64,000 bases of DNA, taken from Ornithobacterium rhinotracheale DSM 15997. Lineage in GTDB: Bacteria; Bacteroidota; Bacteroidia; Flavobacteriales; Weeksellaceae. The position numbers and the translations under genes were made by a program. The notes below the pieces were generated by a model. It was given only the letters and a program-made list of their open reading frames with translations. It made no database searches and was not told the origin of the DNA. Shown here in pieces: positions 17,111 through 24,499 of the stretch. Every line of letters begins with the position of its first letter. The first letter of the stretch is position 1. Location of the stretch: positions 1,183,501-1,247,500 of the forward strand of contig NC_018016.1 of NCBI RefSeq assembly GCF_000265465.1. The letters are read 5' to 3'.

Positions 17111-18181
17111 ATGAGTAGAAAATTTCCTGCCGGTGTAGCCACTGGAGACCTAGTACAAGAAATCTTTGCCGATGCCAAAAAGAACGGATACGCTTTACCA
17201 GCGGTAAATGTTATTGGCTCTGATACTATAAATGCTGTGATGGAAACAGCAGCAGATCTTAACTCACCTGTGATTATCCAATTCTCTAACGGAGGGGCAA
17301 TTTTTAACGCAGGTAAAGGATTGTCAAACGAAAATCAACGCGCAGCAATCTTAGGTGCAGTAGCAGGTGCAAAACATGTTCACCAATTGGCAGAAGCTTA
17401 TGGTGCAACTGTGATTTTGCATACAGACCACTGTGCTAAAAAATTACTTCCTTGGGTAGATGGGCTTATCGAAGAAAGTGAAAAGCACTTTAAAGAAACA
17501 GGAAAGCCATTATTTAGCTCTCACATGCTAGATTTCTCTGAGGAGCCACTAGAAGAAAACTTAGACCTTTCTGTAGAAAGATTTAAGCGTATGGCTAAAA
17601 TGGGAATGACTTTAGAAATTGAGTTAGGAATCACCGGGGGAGAAGAAGATGGCGTAGACAATACAGATGTAGATGATTCTAAATTATACACTCAGCCAGA
17701 AGAAGTGTTGTATGCTTACGATCGTTTAAAAGAAGTTTCAGATCGTTTTACTATCGCGGCAGCGTTTGGTAATGTTCACGGAGTGTACAAGCCAGGTAAT
17801 GTAAAATTAACTCCCAAAATCCTAGAAAAGTCTCAAAAATTCATCGAAAAAGAAAGACACACTGGTGAAAAACCAGTAGATTTCGTATTCCACGGAGGTT
17901 CAGGATCAGACTTGAAAGACATTAGAGAAGCAATCGGATATGGTGTAGTGAAAATGAACATCGATACCGATCAGCAATATGCTTTCATGACTGGAATCAG
18001 AGATTACTTCAAAAAGAACGAAGCATATCTTCAATCTCAAATCGGTAACCCAGAAGGTCCAGATTCACCAAACAAGAAAAAATACGATCCACGCGTTTGG
18101 TTGAGAGAAGGAGAAAAAACTTTCATAGCAAGATTGAAACAAGCTTTCGAAGACTTAAACAACGTGAACACTTTAGGGTAA
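17111..18181 (+). CDS. fbaA: Class II fructose-bisphosphate aldolase
   Basis: A 356-aa zinc aldolase of glycolysis/gluconeogenesis, splitting fructose-1,6-bisphosphate into DHAP and glyceraldehyde-3-phosphate. Motifs: ..PVIIQFSNGGAIF.., ILHTDHCAKK (His/Asp of the active site), ..LEIELGITGGEEDGVDN.., ..GNVHGVY.. (zinc His), FHGGSGS and VKMNIDTDQQYAF. Length equals the E. coli FbaA (type A) class. Own promoter and terminator. Confidence 0.97.
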   Translation: MSRKFPAGVATGDLVQEIFADAKKNGYALPAVNVIGSDTINAVMETAADLNSPVIIQFSNGGAIFNAGKGLSNENQRAAILGAVAGAKHVHQLAEAYGATVILHTDHCAKKLLPWVDGLIEESEKHFKETGKPLFSSHMLDFSEEPLEENLDLSVERFKRMAKMGMTLEIELGITGGEEDGVDNTDVDDSKLYTQPEEVLYAYDRLKEVSDRFTIAAAFGNVHGVYKPGNVKLTPKILEKSQKFIEKERHTGEKPVDFVFHGGSGSDLKDIREAIGYGVVKMNIDTDQQYAFMTGIRDYFKKNEAYLQSQIGNPEGPDSPNKKKYDPRVWLREGEKTFIARLKQAFEDLNNVNTLG

Positions 18182-18210
18182 CCCTTTAAATAAGTAGTTT
18201 TAAAAATAAA

Positions 18211-18246
18211 AACCCCGAATTTCTCAGAAATTCGGGGTTTTTTTAT
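18211..18246 (+). terminator. Terminator of the aldolase gene
   Basis: AACCCCGAATTTCT pairs with AGAAATTCGGGGTT around a short loop, followed by a run of seven T and preceded by A5. The remaining 170 bp up to 18418 hold no gene that I can see. Confidence 0.9.
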
Positions 18247-18418
18247 TTTTCATACGCTATTTTGTTAAAGATAGCTAATAACTAGGTTTTTGTAGTTAAT
18301 TTTTTTAAGTGTGATGTTTTAAATTCGTAATATTATGTCACTTAATTGATTGTATAGTCGGGGAATTTGAAAAGCGACTTTAAAAAAATAGAGTAGAAAT
18401 AAATAAAATTATTGAATT

Positions 18419-18958
18419 ATGGCGATAAATTATTTAAAAAAGTTGTTTTTAATGGCTACTGTGCTTTTGGTAGCCGTTGGGTGCTTTTCTGGTTCTGAGC
18501 AGAAAGAGCCAGATTTTGACTTAGAGGGAGCCTTTAAGGGGTTTGCTGAAAATATAACTCTTCAAAAAGATTTTAGTATATCAATTCGCACAGAAAAAGC
18601 AAGCGAGGATATTCAGAAATATTTGCTTGAGGCAGATACTGAGCTTAGTGAATCCATGAAAGATGATGATTATGTTGATGCGGTTTCATATAAGGTGGTT
18701 TATGATGGGAAAAACCTTAATTTCGTTGATTTTAAGACAGGAGAAAAAACAATTTCGTCTCGCGCTGCAAAAGGTGGCACTACGTCTGAGTCCAGTTGGG
18801 GCTGTGCCGATGGACAAAAACTTGTAACTACTTGTATGAGTCAAGGATGTGTGGAAAAAGAGCTTAAAGAGCTAGCAAAAAAAATTAATGTGGGAGATGA
18901 AATTGAGATTCATCGTTCAAAGTCTAGAGTGGAAATTTGCACCACTATAAAGGATTAA
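18419..18958 (+). CDS. Hypothetical lipoprotein, 179 aa
   Basis: N-terminal signal with lipobox ..LVAVGC (Cys at about residue 22). The mature part is acidic, then contains ..SSWGCADGQKLVTTCMSQGC.. with three Cys that could form disulfides. No family recognised. Flanked by terminators on both sides, so monocistronic. Confidence 0.7.
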   Translation: MAINYLKKLFLMATVLLVAVGCFSGSEQKEPDFDLEGAFKGFAENITLQKDFSISIRTEKASEDIQKYLLEADTELSESMKDDDYVDAVSYKVVYDGKNLNFVDFKTGEKTISSRAAKGGTTSESSWGCADGQKLVTTCMSQGCVEKELKELAKKINVGDEIEIHRSKSRVEICTTIKD

Positions 18959-18973
18959 TGAAAATTAAATATT

Positions 18974-19005
18974 AGCCTTCTCTTGAAATGAGGGGGCTTT
19001 TTTTA
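18974..19005 (+). terminator. Terminator of the lipoprotein gene
   Basis: AGCCTTCTC pairs with GAGGGGGCT (two G-T pairs), followed by seven T. Confidence 0.75.
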
Positions 19006-19058
19006 TATTTGATAAAAAATTTGTAGCTTTACCCAATCATTTGTAAAGATTATAAATT

Positions 19059-19904
19059 ATGGCTTGGTTCAGACGAACAAAGAAAAATATACAAACCACT
19101 ACCGAGGAGAAAAAAGACACACCAAAAGGCTTGTGGTACAAAACACCCACAGGGAAAGTAATCGAAACCGAGGAATTGGAGCGTAACGATTATGTGAGCC
19201 CCGAGGACGACTTCCATGTGCGTATAGGTTCGCAACAATATTTTGAGATCTTATTCGATGATAAAAAATTCAAAGAATTAGATAAAAATCTCTCAAGCAA
19301 AGACCCGCTTGGGTGGGAAGATACCCAAAAATACACCGATAGAGTAAAATCTACTCGCAAGAAAACAGGGCTCACCGATTCGCTTCGTACGGCTTATGGC
19401 GACATCAATGGGCGAAAAGTGGTAGTGAGTGCCATGGATTTTGTGTTCATTGGCGGTTCGCTTGGTTCAGTAATGGGTGAGAAAATCGTGCGTGCTATTG
19501 ATTACGCTATTAAAAATAACACCGCTTTCGTATTGATTTGTAAATCGGGCGGGGCGCGTATGATGGAGGCAGCGCACTCGTTGATGCAGATGGCAAAAGT
19601 GGAGGCGAAGCTTGTGCAACTTTCAGAAGCCAAATTACCTTATATTACGATTTTAACGGATCCTACCTTTGGTGGAATCACGGCTTCGTTTGGTATGATG
19701 GGAGATGTAACTATCGCAGAGCCAGGTGCGTTGATTGGTTTTGCAGGTCCGCGTGTAATCAAAGAAACGATTGGTAAAGATTTGCCAGAAGGATTTCAGA
19801 CTTCGGAATTTTTACTCGAAAAAGGCTTTGTGGATTTAATCGTTCATAGACAAAGTTTGAAAACACGACTTACCCAACTCTTAGATTTAATGATGGAAAA
19901 ATAA
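19059..19904 (+). CDS. accD: Acetyl-CoA carboxylase carboxyltransferase subunit beta
   Basis: A 281-aa beta subunit; with AccA it transfers carboxyl from biotin to acetyl-CoA in fatty-acid synthesis. The crotonase-like core is intact: ..[22 protein letters not shown].., ..[17 protein letters not shown].., ..[17 protein letters not shown].., ..[14 protein letters not shown]... In the N-terminal region corresponding to the zinc ribbon ([20 protein letters not shown]) all four zinc-binding Cys are replaced, as is usual in flavobacterial AccD. Confidence 0.96.
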   Translation: MAWFRRTKKNIQTTTEEKKDTPKGLWYKTPTGKVIETEELERNDYVSPEDDFHVRIGSQQYFEILFDDKKFKELDKNLSSKDPLGWEDTQKYTDRVKSTRKKTGLTDSLRTAYGDINGRKVVVSAMDFVFIGGSLGSVMGEKIVRAIDYAIKNNTAFVLICKSGGARMMEAAHSLMQMAKVEAKLVQLSEAKLPYITILTDPTFGGITASFGMMGDVTIAEPGALIGFAGPRVIKETIGKDLPEGFQTSEFLLEKGFVDLIVHRQSLKTRLTQLLDLMMEK

Positions 19905-19928
19905 AATAGCTTAAAAATCATATTTTTT

Positions 19929-19962
19929 AAATCCGCAGCATGCACTTGTTGCGGATTTTTTG
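19929..19962 (+). terminator. Terminator of accD
   Basis: AAATCCGCA pairs with TGCGGATTT across a 12-nt loop, ending in TTTTT. The rest of the gap to 20158 is very AT-rich and holds the tetR promoter. Confidence 0.75.
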
Positions 19963-20135
19963 TGTCATGTTTTTTTATAAAAGAAATAAACATTCATTGT
20001 TTTTAAGGTTTATTCTGTTTGGTTGAATGTGTTTTTAATTTGTAAATGACTGAAAATTAGAAGTGATAAATATTTTTTATTTTTTAATGATAAAAACTTT
20101 GGAAACTTTTTTTGTTTGTAAAGTTTTTTTGGTTT

Positions 20136-20143
20136 TAAATTTG
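20136..20143 (+). promoter_or_regulatory. -7 promoter box of the tetR-efflux operon
   Basis: TAAATTTG, exact TAnnTTTG match, with TTTG boxes about 17 and 21 bp upstream. An inverted repeat AAAACTTT...AAAGTTTT spans the upstream region and may be the TetR operator. Confidence 0.55.
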
Positions 20144-20158
20144 CGGTGAAATTAAAAA

Positions 20159-20770
20159 ATGGAAATGAAAGAGAAAGTGCTGAATAAAGCCAAGGAATTG
20201 TTCTGTCAGTTTGGTTATAAGACCATTACGATGGACGAGGTGGCAAATCAGCTGAGCGTTTCGAAAAAAATACTTTACGAAATCTACGATTCCAAAAGTA
20301 AATTGGTAGAGGAAGTGGTGGGGAGTTTGCAAAAGGACATTGATAGGGAAATCGAAAACAGTTTTGATAAACGATACAATGCCATTGAGCAGATTTATGC
20401 GACCATCAGTCAAGTCGAGAAAGTTTTTGGCGTGTTGAATTCAAGAAAGTTGAATTGGGAATTGCAAAAATATTATCCCAAAATTCGTCAGTCGCTAGAC
20501 ATAAATGTAATGGAGCGAATGAAAAAGTACTTGTATCGAAACATTCAGCAGGGAATTGCCGAGGGGCTCTATCGCCCAGAGATTGATATGCAATTTATGT
20601 TCTATTTCTTTTGGGGGATTACTCAAAACAAATGGGGCGAGGAGATTTACCCAGAACATAAATTTGATTTTAAAGAAGTAGAGAAAAAACACATGGAGTA
20701 TGTACTCAGAATCATGGCGACTCCAAAGGGTGTTGCAGTGCTCGAAAAAATAATTAATCCAGAAAAATAA
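20159..20770 (+). CDS. TetR/AcrR-family transcriptional regulator
   Basis: A 203-aa one-component regulator. N-terminal TetR HTH: ..KAKELFCQFGYKTITMDEVA.., then ..QLSVSKKILYEIYDSKSKLV.. (recognition helix). The C-terminal half is a helical ligand-binding/dimerisation domain. It begins the efflux operon tetR-tolC-MFP-RND (3-bp gap to tolC) and so probably represses it, as in other flavobacterial efflux operons. Start at 20159 (MEMKEK) or 20165. Confidence 0.9.
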   Translation: MEMKEKVLNKAKELFCQFGYKTITMDEVANQLSVSKKILYEIYDSKSKLVEEVVGSLQKDIDREIENSFDKRYNAIEQIYATISQVEKVFGVLNSRKLNWELQKYYPKIRQSLDINVMERMKKYLYRNIQQGIAEGLYRPEIDMQFMFYFFWGITQNKWGEEIYPEHKFDFKEVEKKHMEYVLRIMATPKGVAVLEKIINPEK

Positions 20771-20773
20771 GAT

Positions 20774-21012
20774 ATGAAAAAGTTATTAATATTAATGTGT
20801 GCTACGGCAAGTGTGTGGCTGGGTGCACAGCAGCAAAAGACGCTCACCTTGAAAGAGGCGATAAATTATGCGCTGGAAAACAAGAGCGAGGCGGAAAAAG
20901 CTGCCTTGGAAATCGAAAAAAGTGAGTATAAAATCAAGGAAGTGCGCGCCAATGCGTTGCCTAATGTTTCCGTTTCGGGTGGGCTTACTTACAATCCTCT
21001 GTTGCAGGAAGT
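20774..21012 (+). pseudogene. tolC: 5' part of tolC-like outer-membrane efflux gene, cut by the prophage
   Basis: First 239 bp of an outer-membrane efflux factor gene: signal peptide (MKKLLILMCATASVWLGAQ), then ..KTLTLKEAINYALENKSEAE.. and ..GGLTYNPLLQE, the usual TolC N-terminus. After GAAGT (21008-21012) the prophage begins and the frame stops at TAA within its first bases. Joining base 21012 to 58215 restores an uninterrupted 443-aa TolC-family protein. Confidence 0.95.
21008..21012. repeat. Left copy of 5-bp target-site duplication
   Basis: GAAGT, repeated at 58210-58214. Removal of one copy and everything between restores the tolC reading frame exactly. Confidence 0.93.
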
Positions 21013-21021
21013 ATAATCCGC

Positions 21022-21058
21022 AAAACGAAATGTACACAAATTTAAAACGAAATGTACA
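21022..21058 (+). promoter_or_regulatory. Left-end transposase binding sites (two direct copies)
   Basis: AAAACGAAATGTACA occurs at 21022-21036 and 21044-21058, i.e. 22 bp apart, starting 9 bp inside the left end. The same motif is present twice in inverse orientation at the right end. These are the expected MuA-like end-binding sites. Confidence 0.85.
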
Positions 21059-21093
21059 TTTTTTAGTCGGATGCAGACACAGCAAAGATAGAC

Positions 21094-21121
21094 AAAAGCC
21101 CTCACAATTGAGGGCTTTTTT
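21094..21121. terminator. Bidirectional terminator at the prophage left end
   Basis: AAAAGCCCTC and GAGGGCTTTT form a perfect stem with a 6-nt loop. It lies just after the last leftward gene (stop at 21123). Confidence 0.8.
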
Positions 21122-21122
21122 A

Positions 21123-21758
21123 TTACACATTTAGCTCAAATTTCACTTTATCACCTTTTAGTAGACTCTTGGTTTTCTCCAAATTGTTCTCGTAAATATG
21201 GACATTGCCAATATTGAGTGTGATAGACTTCAACGGTAAATCAATTTGACGGCTAATCAAATACAAGTGATAAATATCGGCGGGTAAACCTAAATTCGCA
21301 TCACTTGAACGCTGGTAAGCCGAGACCACTAACTTGCCTTTATCTATCTGGAATTGCACCAACGAAAGGCAAGGTTGCTGATTGCTCTCTGCGCCTGTTT
21401 CGCCAAGAAATAGCACATAATTCTTGCTGCTCCGCTTTTCTCTATTAATTTGCTCAATTAAGCGCGGCAAACGCTCAAAATAAGTTGGATAAGAGTTTAC
21501 CAGTATCGGTCTGCAATAATCCCACCAGTTAATGCCTTTTTCTCGGTATTTTTCCGTTAGCCTTTCGCCTTTTTGGAAAAGTTCTAATTCATTTTTGAGC
21601 TTCATTCTGGCGATGCCGTGCCCCTCAAAAATTTCAAGCAAATCAGCTGGCTTGAGTTTCAATTGTTCATCTAACAAATAACGAATTTCGCCTTTTTTAT
21701 TTCGTTGCGTTTTTCCTTTTCTGAGGATTTTTTCTAGTGTTTTATGATATTTATTCAT
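21123..21758 (-). CDS. Divergent thymidylate-synthase / dCMP-hydroxymethylase-like protein
   Basis: 211 aa, related to thymidylate synthase: ..ELELFQKGERLTEKYREKGI.. aligns with the TS ELLWFLxG segment, QQPCLSLVQF carries the catalytic Cys (about Cys130), and AYQRSSDANLGLPADIYH matches the nucleotide-binding loop. Two differences matter: PCH has become PCL, and the position that is Asn in LGLPFN (dUMP-specific) is Asp here (LGLPAD), as in dCMP hydroxymethylases. The phosphate-binding Arg pair is not evident. It is the last late gene, 3 bp after a DNA adenine methylase, in the place where Mu has its mom modification genes, so a role in modified nucleotides is likely. Confidence 0.7.
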   Translation of the reverse strand: MNKYHKTLEKILRKGKTQRNKKGEIRYLLDEQLKLKPADLLEIFEGHGIARMKLKNELELFQKGERLTEKYREKGINWWDYCRPILVNSYPTYFERLPRLIEQINREKRSSKNYVLFLGETGAESNQQPCLSLVQFQIDKGKLVVSAYQRSSDANLGLPADIYHLYLISRQIDLPLKSITLNIGNVHIYENNLEKTKSLLKGDKVKFELNV

Positions 21759-21761
21759 CCT

Positions 21762-22601
21762 TTATTTTTTATAGTGATACATTATGTCTTGATACGAAGT
21801 TTTATGCGTAGGGCAATTGGTCATCGCCGTACAAGTCGCGTCTTTAAAAGGATTTAAACTCTCGTTCGTACGAGTTCCAAGCCACTGGCAAAGCTCCACC
21901 ACTTGACTTTTATTGCTGGTAAAATAAAAGAAGTTAGAACCTTGCAAGGTTTCCAATACTTCCAGATAATCTGTGAGTTTCCAATACTTATCGTTGGCAT
22001 AAGTGGCGGTATCGGTACTTAAATAAGGCGGATCAGCCAAGAATACCACATTGTCCAAATCTTTATACTTCTGGAACAAATGGCGGTAATCCTCGCTTAC
22101 CACTTCAATGCCTGCGAGGTAATCGCTTGCCTCGTCAAAATTGGTTTTTCGGATAGTGTTATATAGAGTGTCATTAGTAAAATCTTCAAGTTTGAGCCCA
22201 TAATTCATTGAAAATTTTAAACTTCCAGAAAGCGTAATCCAATCCACAAAACCGCGCTTATCGGCTCTTTTCAGCACTTCTAGCACTTTCTCTTTTTCTT
22301 CTCCTTGAATTATCTTACCTCTTGGTGTTTTAAGGTTTAAAGCCCTCAATTCCTCTAAAATTTTATTCGTTTCTGGAATGGCTTTTAAACGTTTTTGAAA
22401 GTTATCAAAATCGTTATAAACTACCTTAGCCTCTGGGTGTACACACTTCACGGTGTGGCTAAGCAAGCCAGAACCACCGAACAAATCCACATAAATGGCA
22501 TTACTCGGAAAGCCTTTTAAAGCCTCTTTAAAATGTTTTACAAAATTTCTCTTTTGCCCTTGAAATGGTAAGGGCGCACTTTTAAATTGTTTTCGTTTCA
22601 T
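21762..22601 (-). CDS. DNA N6-adenine methyltransferase (Dam/D12 class)
   Basis: A 279-aa methylase: AdoMet-binding motif YVDLFGGSGLLSH (about residues 37-49) and catalytic motif LADPPYLSTDTATY (DPPY about 190-193) define a D12-class adenine methylase. Probably protects phage DNA from restriction or regulates phage promoters, as Dam does for the Mu mom gene. Preceded by a large structured intergenic region (22635-22726) and followed by the TS-like gene. Confidence 0.88.
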   Translation of the reverse strand: MKRKQFKSAPLPFQGQKRNFVKHFKEALKGFPSNAIYVDLFGGSGLLSHTVKCVHPEAKVVYNDFDNFQKRLKAIPETNKILEELRALNLKTPRGKIIQGEEKEKVLEVLKRADKRGFVDWITLSGSLKFSMNYGLKLEDFTNDTLYNTIRKTNFDEASDYLAGIEVVSEDYRHLFQKYKDLDNVVFLADPPYLSTDTATYANDKYWKLTDYLEVLETLQGSNFFYFTSNKSQVVELCQWLGTRTNESLNPFKDATCTAMTNCPTHKTSYQDIMYHYKK

Positions 22602-22624
22602 ATTGTTTATTTTTTAATTGTTAT

Positions 22625-22632
22625 TATCTTTG
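22625..22632 (+). promoter_or_regulatory. Rightward promoter (-7 box) for a small RNA
   Basis: TATCTTTG, exact TAnnTTTG match, with TTG 19 bp upstream. No protein gene follows on this strand; the hairpin RNA does. Confidence 0.5.
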
Positions 22633-22634
22633 CC

Positions 22635-22731
22635 ATCCGACTCAACAAAGCACAAAAAAAGCCACTGGCTACAGAAGACATTTTGTCCTCCGTAGCCAGT
22701 GGCTTGTGTTTTAAATTGAGTCGGATCTTTT
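22635..22731 (+). ncRNA. Candidate hairpin small RNA, antisense to the methylase leader
   Basis: ATCCGACTCAA (22635-22645) pairs with TTGAGTCGGAT (22716-22726), and inside it GCCACTGGCTAC (22661-22672) pairs with GTAGCCAGTGGC (22692-22703). The 3' arm runs into CTTTTT, so the RNA has a promoter, a two-arm fold and an intrinsic stop in under 110 nt. Read leftward, the inner stem followed by T7 is also a good terminator for the late operon before the methylase gene. GGAGGAC in the inner loop (leftward sense) could pair with GTCCTCC at 22740-22765, giving alternative structures. Confidence 0.5.
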
Positions 22732-22779
22732 TAAAAGCGGAGGACATTTTTTATACTTCCGTCCTCTACAAAAGAAGTT

Positions 22780-23016
22780 TTAATCCGTCAAATACACGGT
22801 AATTTCAACATTATTATTTAATGTTATAACATGCTCACCTGTGGCGCCTTTTTTACGCAATTCGTAGAGTTTTTTATCAAATAACACCTTACCTCCTTTG
22901 TCTATCAATTTGGCAGCTTCTTCATCATAAAGAGGTGGTGTTTGAAAATATGAAAACATTGTTTCAATGATATTTTGCCACAACAAACTTATATTTTCAA
23001 TTATTTTTAAACCCAT
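22780..23016 (-). CDS. Hypothetical prophage protein, 78 aa
   Basis: Amphipathic N-terminus (MGLKIIENISLLWQNIIETM), then a short domain ending in beta strands (..HVITLNNNVEITVYLTD). Overlaps the end of the spanin-like gene by 10 bp, so part of the lysis/late operon. Unknown function. Confidence 0.6.
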   Translation of the reverse strand: MGLKIIENISLLWQNIIETMFSYFQTPPLYDEEAAKLIDKGGKVLFDKKLYELRKKGATGEHVITLNNNVEITVYLTD

Positions 23017-23546
23017 TTTAAAAAGCGTTTAAATTTCCAGAATAGCCAAGCTAAAAAAGCAATCACGGCAATAATGGCAGCGTATTTTAAGCCTTTAACG
23101 AGTTTTGTATTATCCCTTTCTAAATAGGTTATTTTCTCTTTTTGCGCACGGTTCTCCTGCTTTAAAATGGCATTTTCTGCCTTTTCATCTAAGAGCTCAC
23201 GGCGCAAATTTGTAAACGCCCACGCTTGAGAACTGTCTTTTTGCTCGTTTTTTTTACTTAGCTTTCCGTTTTGCACAACCACTTTGTAAATGGTGTCGGT
23301 GCCTTTTATTTCGCTATAAATTGCAGGTTTTTCGCCTAGTGCTTCCAGTTGTAGGTTTTGGCTAGATAGCTGAAATCTTGACGAGCTTTTTAACTCGCTC
23401 AGCTCATGGGTTAGCTTCCTCCGTGCTATGCTTTGCGTTTGCACTTCGGCACTTTCTGCGCTCATCTCTGCCACTTTGTGGCTTTCTTTCCGAGTTCCGC
23501 AACTCATAAGCAAAATCAACAATAAAATAAATATTACACTTCTCAT
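23007..23546 (-). CDS. Candidate unimolecular spanin (lipoprotein with C-terminal TM)
   Basis: About 179 aa from the start at 23546 (ATGA overlap with the gene before it; an earlier in-frame start at 23600 lacks signal features). The N-terminus is a lipoprotein signal with lipobox ..LILLMSC; the middle is a charged coiled coil (..LLDEKAENAILKQENRAQKEK..); the C-terminus is a TM helix (..KYAAIIAVIAFLAWLFWKFK..). A lipoprotein attached to the outer membrane and spanning to the inner membrane is the hallmark of u-spanins, which fuse the two membranes at lysis. Its place beside the amidase supports this. Confidence 0.65.
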   Translation of the reverse strand: MRSVIFILLLILLMSCGTRKESHKVAEMSAESAEVQTQSIARRKLTHELSELKSSSRFQLSSQNLQLEALGEKPAIYSEIKGTDTIYKVVVQNGKLSKKNEQKDSSQAWAFTNLRRELLDEKAENAILKQENRAQKEKITYLERDNTKLVKGLKYAAIIAVIAFLAWLFWKFKRFLKWV

Positions 23547-23704
23547 TTTTGGACTAATATTGGTATTTCTTCTAATTCTAACACTGCCAAATCCCACCAT
23601 AAATTAAACGCAATTAGCTTATCATACAGCCAATTTCTTCCAACTAATTCGCCTGTTTCTTCATTGTAATAGGCAGGGATTCTTCTATAAAAGGCTTTTT
23701 TCAT
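23543..23704 (-). CDS. Hypothetical prophage protein, 53 aa
   Basis: Starts MKKAFYRRIPAYYNEETGEL; Trp- and Glu-rich C-terminal half. ATGA overlap with the spanin-like gene and 20-bp overlap with the amidase gene support it. Unknown function. Confidence 0.6.
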   Translation of the reverse strand: MKKAFYRRIPAYYNEETGELVGRNWLYDKLIAFNLWWDLAVLELEEIPILVQK

Positions 23705-24251
23705 TCCTATCGTATTTAATTAATAACTCGGTTAAAAAGTCGGCGATTTTGCCCACATTGGCTTTGTATTTAGCCATATCGCTTTTGTTTGTGATAAAAG
23801 CAAATTCAATCAGTACGGCGGTGCCTCGGAGGTTTAAAATGCCAATTCGGCTGTGCTGACCTTGGTTGTCGGTTTTTACGCCTCTGTTGGCTATCCCCAT
23901 GATTTTAGCCAAGCCGTCCACAGCTTCTTTGGCTAATTTTTTACTATCTGTACCCGCGTTTTGGCTTATGTAAACTTCCACGCCTGTGGCTTCGGGGCGT
24001 CCAGCGTTTAGATGCAAGTCCATCACCACATCACCCGTGCGCAGTTCCTTGCGGATACGCCCTTGATACACGCGGTTACTCTCTGAATTATCATCGGTAT
24101 TATAAGCGTGCCCTTTAGCTTTAAGCCTTGCTACGATCATATTGCGGAGCTTGTCCATTTCATCGCGCTCAATGTAGCCATTGGCGACGGCTCCGCTGTC
24201 TTTATCCCAGTGCCCTGCACTGGGGTAAACTTTGGTATTAATCTCTATCAT
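23685..24251 (-). CDS. N-acetylmuramoyl-L-alanine amidase (phage endolysin)
   Basis: 188 aa, Amidase_3 family zinc enzyme that cleaves the amide between MurNAc and L-Ala. Visible: ..VYPSAGHWDKDSGAVANGY.. (first zinc His), a conserved Glu, ..GDVVMDLHLNAGRPEATGVEV.. (second His) and ..LIEFAFITNKSDM.. (catalytic Glu). No signal peptide, so it depends on the adjacent holin. Lysis cassette member together with the TM proteins and spanin. Confidence 0.88.
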   Translation of the reverse strand: MIEINTKVYPSAGHWDKDSGAVANGYIERDEMDKLRNMIVARLKAKGHAYNTDDNSESNRVYQGRIRKELRTGDVVMDLHLNAGRPEATGVEVYISQNAGTDSKKLAKEAVDGLAKIMGIANRGVKTDNQGQHSRIGILNLRGTAVLIEFAFITNKSDMAKYKANVGKIADFLTELLIKYDRNEKSLL

Positions 24252-24499
24252 AACTTTAGTTGAATTAAATATTTTACAAACACAATGGGGTTAAGCGTTG
24301 CTGTAATATCCCGCCAATCAAACAAGCCATAAGCTAAATAGTCTCTTAACTCATTCAAAAAGGCGAAAGCAACAGTTACAAAATAACCAATGAGCAAGGC
24401 TTTCCACCAATTGAAATCAAAAGCGAGTAAGGCGTAGGCGACAACAAATGTTATCGCCAAGCCTACCGCTGAATGCAATGCTTTGTCTACTGGTATCAT
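24248..24499 (-). CDS. Small membrane protein, possible holin-type lysis protein
   Basis: 83 aa with two hydrophobic helices (..SAVGLAITFVVAYALLAFDF.., ..ALLIGYFVTVAFAFLNELRD..). ATGA-type overlaps on both sides (with the fibre gene and the amidase). Could be a second holin or antiholin; resembles small VanZ-like membrane proteins in length and pattern. Confidence 0.6.
   Translation of the reverse strand: MIPVDKALHSAVGLAITFVVAYALLAFDFNWWKALLIGYFVTVAFAFLNELRDYLAYGLFDWRDITATLNPIVFVKYLIQLKL

Noticed and set aside
22635-22726. Retron msr-msd
   Set aside because: The outline of the fold is similar, but there is no reverse transcriptase or effector gene anywhere in the window.
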